Source: Nesterenkonia pannonica
GTDB lineage: Bacteria; Actinomycetota; Actinomycetes; Actinomycetales; Micrococcaceae
DNA length: 64,000 bases
Direction: 5' to 3'
Assembly: GCF_019575955.1 (NCBI RefSeq)
Contig: NZ_CP080575.1
Location: 2,232,001 to 2,296,000 of the forward strand
The notes below the pieces were generated by a model, which was given only the letters and a program-made list of their open reading frames with translations, was not told where the DNA came from and did not search any database. The position numbers and the translations under genes were made by a program. The first letter of the stretch is position 1; the number at the start of each line of letters is the position of its first letter. Positions 55,599 through 64,000 of this stretch are shown in pieces.

Positions 55599-56323
55599 CG
55601 GCCCACCGCGGAGAGCCGGTCCCGCACATGCGGCATGAGTTAGCGGCTCACCTCCAGGTCCTCACCCGCCACACGGATGCTCATGCGACCGGCGCGCTGC
55701 TGGACCCGCTCCACATGGTTCAGACTGATGAGGTGAGAGCGATGGATGCGTACGAACCCGTGCGGACCCCACTGCTCCTCCAGCTCAGCAAGGGCGGCAC
55801 GCAGCAGGAAGGAGCCGCGGTCGGTGTGGAGCCGGGCATAGTCGCCCTGGGCCTCAGCACGGCGTATGGAGGGCAGCTCGAGGAGAACGATGGAGTCGCC
55901 GCGGCTGACGGAGATCCGCGGGGGCGCTGGAGCTGCGCTGCCGGGGTGGGAGCTCAGCGCCTCGGAGGCGCGGCGCAGGGCTTCGCGGAGCCGCGAGGCT
56001 CTGACCGGCTTGAGCAGGTAGTCGCGGGCGGCGAGCTCGAAGGCCTCCACGGCGGGCTGGGCGTCCGCAGTGATGAAGATGATCTGCGGGATCGGCTCTC
56101 CGTCGGCGACCCTTTCTGTGAGCTGCCGCGCCAGCTGCATGCCGTTCTGCCCGGGCATGTGGATGTCCAGCAGCATCACATCGATGGGCTGGGTGCTGAT
56201 GATGTGTTTGGCCTGGGCCGCGTTGTATGCGGTGTGGACGGTCTCTGCCAACGGTTCGGAGTCCAGCATCCACTGCATCTGGGTGACGGCGGGCTTCTCG
56301 TCATCGACGACCAGAATCTTCAT
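55595..56323 (-). CDS. LytTR-type response regulator
   Basis: Receiver domain (KILVVDDEKPAVTQM, phospho-Asp in DVMLLDIHMPGQNG, FITADAQ, Lys in YLLKPV) and a LytTR DNA-binding domain (YARLHTDRGSFLLR, FVRIHRSHLISLNHVERV). The apparent TAA at 55640-55642 lies inside GTTAGC (55639-55644, a GCCGGC lesion). Repair continues RRLMPHVRDRLSAVGR and stops at 55595, overlapping the next ATG. About 242 residues. Likely controls the adjacent symporter. Confidence 0.88.
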
Positions 56324-57134
56324 ACGGTCTCCTCCGCACCGGGCTGGAACTTCGGCACGCGCATCCACACGCGCATCCCGGCGCCCTCTGCGGTCTCGAT
56401 CTGCAGACCGTCGGCCCCGCCGTAGGCCTGCCGCAGGCGCAGGTCGACGTTGCGCAGCCCGATGTGGGTGCTGCCCTCTTCGCCCACGAGCACCCTGCGG
56501 ATCTGCTCGGGGTCTGCGCCCGGGCCGTCGTCCTCCACGCTGATGACGGCGTGCGTCCCTCGTCCTGCCCGGTGAGTCGGACCTTCGCGTGGCCGGTGAC
56601 GGAGTCCATCCCGTGGCGGACGGCGTTCTCAACCAGCGGCTGGACAGCAAGGAACGGGATCTTGAGGCTCAGGACCTCCGGGGCGATCTTCAGACGCACC
56701 TGGACCCGGTCCTCGAATCGGGCCTGCTCGAGCAGCACGTACCGCTCCACGGCGGCCAGCTCCTCCTCAAGGGTGGTGAAGTCACCTGCACCGCGCAGGC
56801 TGTACCGGGTGAAGTCTGCGAAGTCGATGACGAGCTCTCGCGCTTTGACCGGGTCCGCGGGAATGGTCGCGGCGATGGCGTTGAGGCTGTTGTAGATGAA
56901 GTGCGGAGAGATCTGGCTGCGCAGGGTTCTCAGCTCTGCCTCGACAAGCTGCCGCCGTGTGGCCTCGGCCAGAGCGCGGTAGTCCACAGCATCATCGGGC
57001 GTCGGCTCGACCGCCGCGGCATCATCCGCCGAAGGGGCAGCCCCGCGGCCTCGGGCGGCGACATAGAGCACCAGCGCGGTGAGCACAGCGATGATGACCA
57101 CCAGGATCACTGTCGTCGCGCTCGCCTGCTCCAT
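56320..57134 (-). CDS. LytS-type sensor histidine kinase
   Basis: About 271 residues: one N-terminal helix (TTVILVVIIAVLTALVLYVA), then His_kinase domain with SPHFIYNSLNAIAATI (phospho-His), PFLAVQPLVENAVRHGM and DDGPGADPEQ, THIGLRNVDLRL. One frame break near 56555. Stop overlaps the regulator ATG (ATGA). The short sensor suggests it detects a membrane event or relies on the symporter for sensing (inference). Confidence 0.87.
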
Positions 57135-57311
57135 CCCGCCAGTCTAGGGACTCGCCGACCGTTCTGAGCGCGGACTGACCGCTTGCCGCAGGAGCGATGC
57201 CGCTCGTCGTACCTCGGAGGCCGCTGGCGCGAGCATCATGCAAATGTGTGCCGAGTCACAACGGGTGACCACCTGCTCTGTGCCCCTACACGTTTCCTAG
57301 AAAGGCAGCTG

Positions 57312-59017
57312 ATGACTGACTCAGCCACCGCTTCCGCGGTCGACGAGCGGCAGACGAAGGCAGCCCCTGCCTCTGCCGAGCTGCGCGCCCCCTCGTACCA
57401 CCGAATCAAGGCGGGTCCTCGATTCAACCGGTGGCTGATTCCGCCTTCGGCCCTGGCGCTCCACATGTGCATCGGTCAGGTCTACGGGACGTCCGTCTAC
57501 CAGTCGAGACTTGCGGGCCACTTCGCTGAGGACCCCTGGTCGGGATCTTCGGCCAGGTCCTGGGCCCCATCTTCGGCGGGAGCACCCGGCTCAGACTGCC
57601 GTGGCATTCTTCGCCTTCTCCCTCTCGATCTTCCTGATGGGCCTCTCCGCGGCCCTGTTCGGCAAGTGGGTCGACTACCGCGGCCCACGGATGGCGATGC
57701 TCGCCTCCACCACCTTCTGGATCACCGGATTCGTCGTCGGCTCGGTCGGCATCTTCACCCAGCAGCTGTGGCTCGTGGGTCTCGGGTACGGAGTGCTCGG
57801 CGGCATCGGCCTGGGCATCGGCTACATCGCGCCGGTCTCCACGCTGATGAAGTGGTTCCCGGACCGTCCCGGCTTGGGCACCGGCATGGCTATCATGGGC
57901 TTCGGCGTCGGCGCGATGATCGCCGCACCCTTCTCCAACCTGATGCTGGGCGTCTTCGACACCATGGGCGCCGACGCCGGCAATTCGGTCGGATACCTCT
58001 TCCTGACCCTCGCGGTCATCTACGCCCCGATGATGCTCTTCGCCGCCTGGATCATCCGTGTTCCTGCCGACGGATGGAAGCCCGAGGGCTTCGACCCGAG
58101 CGTGCGGAAGACCTCCAAGATGGTCTCCGCGGGCAACGTCACGGCCAACAACGCTCTGCGCACACCTCAGTTCTGGCTGCTGTGGGTGGTGCTGTTCGTC
58201 AATGTCACCGCCGCAGTGGGCCTGCTTCCGCAGGCAGCCAACTTCGTTCAGGACTTCTTCCGCGACGACACCGGCGAGACCTTCGCCCACCCGGAGGTCG
58301 CAGCGGTCGCCGCGGCTTACTTCGTCGGCTACCTGTCGCTGACCAACACCCTGGGACGGTTCATCTGGGCCTCGACTTCGGACAAAATCGGCCGCAAGCC
58401 GATCTACATGATGTACCTGGGCCTGGGTGCTGCGCTCTACGTATCGCTGGGAACATTCGGCGACACGAACATGGCCGCGTTCATCGTCCCGGCTTAAGCA
58501 TCATCCTGTCCTTCTACGGCGGCGGGTTCGCCACCATTCCGGCCTACCTGCGTGACCTCTTCGGCACACTGCAGGTGGAGCCATCCACGGCCGACTGCTG
58601 ACGGCATGGTCAGTAGCCGGGATCGCAGGTCCCGCCATCGTCAACATCACCCTTGACTCGGCCGAGGGCACCGCAGGGACGGATCTCACGGCGGCGGACT
58701 ACCGCCCGGCCCTGTTCATCATGGCTGGCCTGCTGCTGGTGGGATTCATCGCCAACCTGCTGGTCCGACCGGTCCACTCGAAGTGGCACGAGGAGTCCAA
58801 GGACTCCGATGCTCTTGAGGGCGCGGCTCCGTCGGGTGCTCCCGCGGAGCAGAGGGCGCAGCAGGAAGCCGCTGCGGTGAAGCCCGCGGCCGCACCGATC
58901 GTTCCGATCCCCGTCGCCTGGATCATCGTGTCCATTCCGATGCTCTTCGGCCTGATCTACACCCTCATCAACGCTGTGCAGCTGTTCTTCCCGCCCGAGC
59001 CCGACGAGGTCGCTTAG
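57312..59017 (+). CDS. MFS transporter of the oxalate/formate antiporter (OFA) family
   Basis: About 567 residues, 12 or more helices. Seen: RWLIPPSALALHMCIGQVYG, WVDYRGPRMAML, GYIAPVSTLMKWFPDRPG, RTPQFWLLWVVLFVNVTA and TSDKIGRKPIYMMYLG; the tail ends in a polar loop and an extra helix pair. GCTTAC at 58315-58320 replaces GCCGGC (AAAGFVGYLS), and GCTTAAGC at 58492-58499 makes a false stop (IVPAGIILSF). Breaks near 57540, 57575 and 58585. Substrate probably a small carboxylate; not proven. Confidence 0.86.
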
Positions 59018-59097
59018 CGGAGACGAGCAGGTCGGCGGACTGCTCACCGCAGCACGTGCGGCAGCAGCTGCGGTGCGGGTTGTGCACTCCATGATCA

Positions 59098-59621
59098 GCT
59101 GACCCCGTACGCCCCGTCGCAGCCCGGGCAGCGCCTGGTCCATGACGGGCAGGCCTGCCCGGGCTGTGTGGTGCTCAAACACCAGGTTGGTCTGCGTGAG
59201 TGCGACGGCAGGGTTGGAGGACAGGTGCTCGAGCACGAACCGTCGCACATGTTCGGCGTCCCTGACCTGAACGTGGATGAGAAAGTCCTCGGTGCCGCCC
59301 AGGATGAACAGCTGCGTCACTTCGGGATGCTCGCGAAGGTCCTGCGCCATCTGCTCCATGAGATGCCGCGCACCGGGTCGGATGCGGACGCTGACGAGCG
59401 CCTGCAGGTGGTAGCCGAGGACGCGGGGTCCACCTCCACGGTGAACCGAGAGATGACGCCTCTGTCCACCAGAGAACGCACGCGTGCCAGGCAGGCGCTC
59501 GGCGAGAGCCCCACTTCGCGGGCGAGCTCGGCATTCGCTGCTCGCGCGTTGACGTTGAGCCGATGCAGAATCGCACGATCAGCTGAGTCCAGCAGCGGAG
59601 CATAATCTTTGGCTTAAGCAT
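59098..59621 (-). CDS. Lrp/AsnC family regulator, probably of ald
   Basis: The annotated-looking start MLKPKIML is an artefact: GCTTAAGC at 59612-59619 replaces GCCGGC. Repaired, the protein starts MPAKDYAPLLDSADRAIL and continues RANAELAREVGLSPSACLAR-type HTH, then a RAM domain (FILGGTEDFLIHVQV). Frame breaks near 59435 and 59128. About 175 residues. Divergent from alanine dehydrogenase, the usual place of AldR. Responds to amino acids by family. Confidence 0.85.
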
Positions 59622-59756
59622 GCCCTGACCATCCCTTTCGCAGAATATTCGAACCGAATTGTGCCATGTGACCGCCGTTCGTTCGACAGTTCATGATTGT
59701 CGGTGAATATCCGTGCATACTCTGAGTGCTGTCCCATCAACTCCACGGAGGATCTT
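59622..59756. promoter_or_regulatory. Divergent lrp-ald regulatory region
   Basis: 135 AT-richer bases. It contains the palindrome GAATATTC (59643-59650) and a related GAATAT near 59705, GTTCGTTCGAC, and ACGGAGGAT as the ald ribosome site. Likely holds Lrp-type operators; exact sites not resolved. Confidence 0.45.
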
Positions 59757-60841
59757 ATGCGCGTAGGCGTTCCCGCAGAAGTGAAGAATCACGAGTACCG
59801 AGTGGCCCTCACCCCAGCAGGCGTCGATGCGCTGGTCCGCGATGGGCACGAGGTTCTCATCCAGACTCAGGCGGGATCTGCCTCCGGGTACAGCGATGCT
59901 GACTACACCGATGTCGGTGCTGAAATCGTCGCCGATGCGCAGCAGGCGTGGGCGGCGGATATGGTCCTGAAGGTCAAGGAGCCTGTTGAGGAGGAGTACG
60001 GGTTCCTTCGTCCGGGGCTCCTGCTCTTCACCTACCTGCACCTCGCCGCCGATAAGGCGCTGACTGAGGCGCTGGTCGCCTCGGAGACCACATCCATCGC
60101 CTATGAGACGGTGCGGGCCAAGGACGGAAGCCTGCCGCTTCTGACGCCGATGAGCGAAGTGGCGGGGCTCGCCACGCTGGAGGGTGCTGCTCACCTGAAG
60201 GCGGCCGCCGGAGGCCGCGGTGTGCTGCTCTCCGGCGTCCCCGGAGCCTCCCGGGAAAGGTCGTGGTGATCGGCGGCGGCGTAGCGGGAGAGAATGCTGC
60301 ACGAGTGGCCCTGGGGCTGGGAGCACGCGTGGAGGTGCTGGACATTTCTCCGGCGCGCCTGCGTGAGCTCGACGCCCGGTACCGCGGCGCTATCGGAACC
60401 CGGGTCTCGAACCCGTACGAGATCGCTCAGCAGGTCGCTGACGCTGACCTGGTCATCGGCTCGGTGCTGGTGCCCGGCGCTGCGGCACCCAAGCTGGTCA
60501 GCGAGGAGATGATTCGCAGCTCGCAGCCGGGCACGGTGTTCGTCGACGTGGCGATCGACCAGGGCGGGTGCTTCGAGGGCTCAGCAGGCACCACTCATGC
60601 TGAGCCGACGTTCCGGCTCGGCGATGCGGTGATGTACTGCGTCACGAATATGCCTGGCGCGGTCCCTGCCACCTCGACGAAGGCGCTGACCAACGTGACG
60701 CTCCCCTACGTGCTTCAGCTCGCGGGGCAGGGCTGGCAGAGCGCACTGGAGAGTGATCCGGGCTTGGCCAGCGGACTGAGCACGGCAGAAGGTGCGCTGC
60801 GCAGCAGCGAGGTGGCTGAGGCTCACGGCATGGAGGCCTGA
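59757..60841 (+). CDS. ald: Alanine dehydrogenase
   Basis: Interconverts L-alanine and pyruvate with NAD. About 362 residues: MRVGVPAEVKNHEYRVALTP start, LKVKEPVEEEY, FTYLHLAADKALTEAL (active-site His), SEVAGLATLEGA, NAD loop VVVIGGGVAGENAARVALG, VLVPGAAAPKLVSEEM and YCVTNMPGAVPATST. One break near 60250 (GASPGKVVVIG). Clear ribosome site. Regulated by the divergent Lrp gene by analogy with aldR-ald. Confidence 0.96.
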
Positions 60842-60859
60842 GCGAGCAGCGCGTGCGGG

Positions 60860-61328
60860 TCAGTCGAGCTGCAGGATCTTCTCGGTGACGACGCTCGCGC
60901 GGGCGTTGGAGAAGACCTGCTCCTCCCCACTTCGCGGAAGCCCCGCGTGGTGAGGATCTTCAGCGATCCGCCGTTGTCCGCCACGACTCTCGCCCTGAGG
61001 GGACGCGAGGCAAACTCCTGGAGGAACTGGTCGACCGCGGACGTGGTGATGCCCTGAGACCAGAACTGCTTGTCGGTCCAGAACATGATCTCGTGGGCGT
61101 CCTCCTCCTGGAACACGGCGATCGAACCGGCGGGAACCCCGTCGACGTCGATGGTGCGGACCAGCGAGGACTCATCTCCCAGGAGCTGGCCCCAGTGGTG
61201 GTCGAAGACGCTGCGGTCCCGGGGTTGGTGGGCGCGAATCCGGCCATGTGGGCGGCGTCGGCGTCCTGCTGGAATTGGAAGAACTGGTTCAGGTCGGCCT
61301 CGTTGACGTCCCGCAGTGTGATGTTCAT
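60860..61328 (-). CDS. GNAT family N-acetyltransferase
   Basis: About 156 residues. Seen: ITLRDVNEADLNQFFQFQQD, AGSIAVFQEEDAHEIMFW, ARVVADNGGSLKILTTRGF and the end TEKILQLD. Frame breaks near 61215 and 60928. Typical of ribosomal-protein or small-molecule acetylases; substrate unknown. Convergent with ald. Confidence 0.8.
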
Positions 61329-61333
61329 TCTGC

Positions 61334-61881
61334 TCAGCCTACCGAAGCCATGATCTCAGTCATACGATCGAGGAAGGCGTCCACCTGGGCTTCGTCATAT
61401 GCGGAGCTGCCGGACGCGGTCTCGAAGGCGACCGTGCGGATCTCATCGACGCTCATGGGGTTCTCCCCGTCGAGGTACTGCTCCAGCCGGTGCGCGAGCT
61501 GGTCAACGTCTGCCCGGCGGTAGCCGGTGCCGTCGCCTGAGGGCTCGCGGAATCGTTGACCCTCAGGGCGTTCGAGACGGCGGCGCAGGGGCTCGGCGCG
61601 CTCAGCAAGCAGCTCGTACCAGGCGTCCTCGCCGTGCGCTGCGATGTAGCGGTCGCGCTCAGCGGAGGCGAACGCGTCTTCGAGACGATCCAAGGCTGCG
61701 TCGACTTCAGCGGGGCTGTATCCCCGGCACCGAGGGAGAAGCTTGCCTCGCGAATCTCGGCGAGCGGCATGCTCCGTCCGGAGTCGTAGGCAGTCCTGGC
61801 GCGCGCCATGAACTGATCGACTTCCTCCCGGCTGTAGCCGTGCTCGTTCTCGGAGAGCAGGGTGAACAGTGGTTGCGACAT
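61334..61881 (-). CDS. DivIVA-domain repeat protein
   Basis: About 182 residues with several DivIVA-like units: GYSREEVDQFMARARTAYD, YSPAEVDAALDRL (after repair near 61722), GYRRADVDQLAHRLEQYL, and AYDEAQVDAFLDRM. Likely a cytoplasmic scaffold for polar growth or division (inference). Between the acetyltransferase gene and cdsA, same strand. Confidence 0.75.
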
Positions 61882-61901
61882 GGTCTTTAGCCTAAGTCTG
61901 G

Positions 61902-62774
61902 TCAGGCGAGGCCCAGTGCCACCACGCCGAGGTATGCGGTAAGCATTGCCCAGACGACGGAGTCGAGGCGGTCCATGACGCCGCCGTGGCCGGGCAGTGC
62001 GTTGGACATGTCCTTGATGCCTAGCTTCTCTTTGACCATCGATTCGGCGAAGTCGCCAGCGGTTGCCGCCACGACCACGATGACTGCTAGGAGGACAGCC
62101 GGCGTACAGGGGCTCATCGAAGACGATCCAGGAGAAGAGCGCGCTGACGGCTGCGGCACCGAGGAGCGAGTAAGCGAACCCTTCCCAGGACTTCTTCGGG
62201 CTGACCTTGGGGGCCATGGGACGGCGGCCGAACAGTCGGTAAGCGATGTAGCCGAAGGTGTCGTTGCAGACCACCAGGAGAACGACGACGGTTAGTCGCC
62301 ATGCTCCGTCGTCCATCTGCACCAGCAGCACAGCGAAGGAGACGAGGAAGGGCACCCAGCATCCGATGAAGACTGCTGCGGCGGCGGACTGGATCGGGGC
62401 TTCTCCGCACCGATGGGCGTGGCCCTGACTGCTGAGCTCACCCAGACCCAGACGAGAATGAGCGCGCTTGTCACGGCGAAGCTCAGGACGAGGCCTTCCT
62501 CTGCTGCGAAGTAGGCAGCGACCAGCATCCCCACGGATCCGACGCACAGCGGCACAACGGGCACGTTGTAGCCCTGGCCCTTGAGGGCGCGCGCGACTTC
62601 CCACACTCCCAAGCAGAGAAGGACCGAGAAGAGGAGTATGAGAACTTCGACGAAGAAGAGGATACCGATGACTGCCGGGACCAGCAGCGCAGCGCCTGTG
62701 GCTATTGCGGCGGGCAGGTCACGGCCACCCCGAGGCTCGTTGCGTGCGGGTTCGGGCAGCGTCGGGGAGGGCAT
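61902..62774 (-). CDS. cdsA: Phosphatidate cytidylyltransferase
   Basis: Makes CDP-diacylglycerol for phospholipids. About 290 residues with many helices. Signature GDFAESMVKEKLGIKDMSN and PGHGGVMDRLDS near the end; PMAPKVSPKKSWEGFA earlier. GTAAGC lesions at 62239-62244 (YIAGRLFG), 62170-62175 (GFAGSLLG) and 61939-61944 (MPAAYLG) all change family Gly or Pro-Ala. Breaks near 62400 and 62100. Next to frr-pyrH as in most bacteria. Confidence 0.93.
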
Positions 62775-62788
62775 GCGGTGTAGGAGGC

Positions 62789-63345
62789 TCAGACCTCGAG
62801 CAGCTCGGCTTCCTTGCGCTTGGCCATGTCGTCGATGCGGTCGACATGCTTCTTGGTCAGGCTCTCGAGCTCTTTGGTGCCGCGTTCGGCGTCATCCTCA
62901 CCGACTTCGCCGTCCTTGGCGGCCTTCTCCATGGCTTCTTTGGCTTTGCGTCGGGCGTTTCGCACGGACACTTTGTGGTCTTCGGCTTTGCCTTTGACGA
63001 GCTTCACGTATTCCCTGCGCCGCTCTTCGGTGAGGTCGGGCATGGTGATGCGGATCTGTTTGCCGTCGTTGGACGGGTTGGCTCCGATCTCGGAGTCGGA
63101 GAGGGCCTTTTCGATCTCACGCATCGCGGAGATGTCGTAGGGGGTGATGAGGATGGTGCGGGCGTCGGGGTGTTGAAGGACGCCAGCTGCTGCAGCGGGG
63201 TGGCGCTGCCGTAGTAGTTCACGAGCACCTTGGAGTACAGGGCGGGGTTGGCCCGACCGGTGCGAACGGTGGCGAAGTCTTCGCTGGTGGCTTCGACTGT
63301 CCGCTCCATGGCCTCTTCGGCCTCGAGCAGGGTCTCGTCAATCAC
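62789..63345 (-). CDS. frr: Ribosome recycling factor
   Basis: With EF-G splits post-termination ribosomes. About 185 residues: [36 protein letters not shown] (after a C loss near 63172), [38 protein letters not shown] and [20 protein letters not shown]. Confidence 0.96.
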
Positions 63346-63413
63346 GGGTCTCTCCTTGGGTGTCCGGTTGTGCCAGGTGGCAGTCTACTGAAGTGTGGTC
63401 GCGCGCGGCATGA

Positions 63414-64000
<587 letters not shown>

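Noticed and set aside
57240..57260. CRP-like site TGTGCCGAGTCACA before the OFA transporter
   Set aside because: The half-sites are 4 rather than 6 bases apart, so the spacing does not fit CRP.

Overview
The window is GC-rich DNA from an actinobacterium, most likely a member of the Micrococcaceae and possibly Nesterenkonia-like (an inference). Support comes from GuaB3 beside GuaB, a WhiB1-type regulator, a PdtaS-type sensor kinase, a 180-kDa-class GDH2, a Rip1-type site-2 protease beside dxr and ispG, DUF3107, DUF3117 and DUF1844 proteins, an Rv3235-like protein beside secA, and many very acidic secreted proteins together with a glycine-betaine binding protein, which fits a halotolerant lifestyle.

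The consensus is damaged in two systematic ways, and most genes must be read through this. (a) Single bases are missing from short G or C runs, so many genes appear as two to nine frame-shifted pieces. (b) At about 37 places where protein families predict the palindrome GCCGGC, the window reads GTAAGC/GCTTAC, GCTAAC/GTTAGC, GCTTAGC/GCTAAGC or GCTTAAGC. This gives A-G to V-S or A-Y changes, false TAA/TAG stops, or frameshifts. I call this the GCCGGC lesion; it is the most striking non-annotation signal here. Coordinates below span whole genes as I rebuild them.

Layout. 0-5.4 kb: betaine-binding lipoprotein, a shortened malate-synthase-like gene, a secreted or membrane-tethered nuclease, a Fic enzyme of lower GC, tRNA-Ser(GGA) and a tyrosine phosphatase. 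5.5-8.5 kb: SRP RNA and a large LAxTG-anchored endonuclease. 8.5-13.5 kb: guaB3, guaB, groEL and groES, with two CIRCE operators flanking the groES promoter elements. 13.5-23.6 kb: LMW phosphatase, DEAD helicase, DUF3107, TetR, PHP phosphoesterase, PepP, stress protein, Mrp, TatB, an unknown membrane protein and an O-methyltransferase (order resembling the mycobacterial sigE-tatB-mrp region), DUF3117 and a DivIVA-like protein. 23.6-28.9 kb: UppP variant, DUF4870, RNHCP, TrmH, DUF1844, and infC-rpmI-rplT. 29-36 kb: WhiB1 with a CRP-like site, then gdh2 overlapping a PdtaS-like kinase. 36-42.4 kb: CpaE-like and CpaB-like pair, small HTH, Fis-annotated-type protein, LysM protein, Rv3235-like protein and secA. 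42.5-47.6 kb: acidic lipoproteins and an OmpA-domain protein, then an ECF sigma factor overlapping a Ser/Thr kinase.

47.6-64 kb holds the conserved block GNAT-ispG-rip1-dxr and, separated from it by about 9.6 kb, cdsA-frr-pyrH. Between them lie a DUF559 protein, a solute:sodium symporter with its small partner and a LytS/LytTR two-component system, an OFA-family transporter, a divergent Lrp regulator and alanine dehydrogenase, an acetyltransferase and a DivIVA-repeat protein. The inserted genes look like a carboxylate and amino-acid utilisation module. I saw no CRISPR array, transposase, integrase or rRNA gene.
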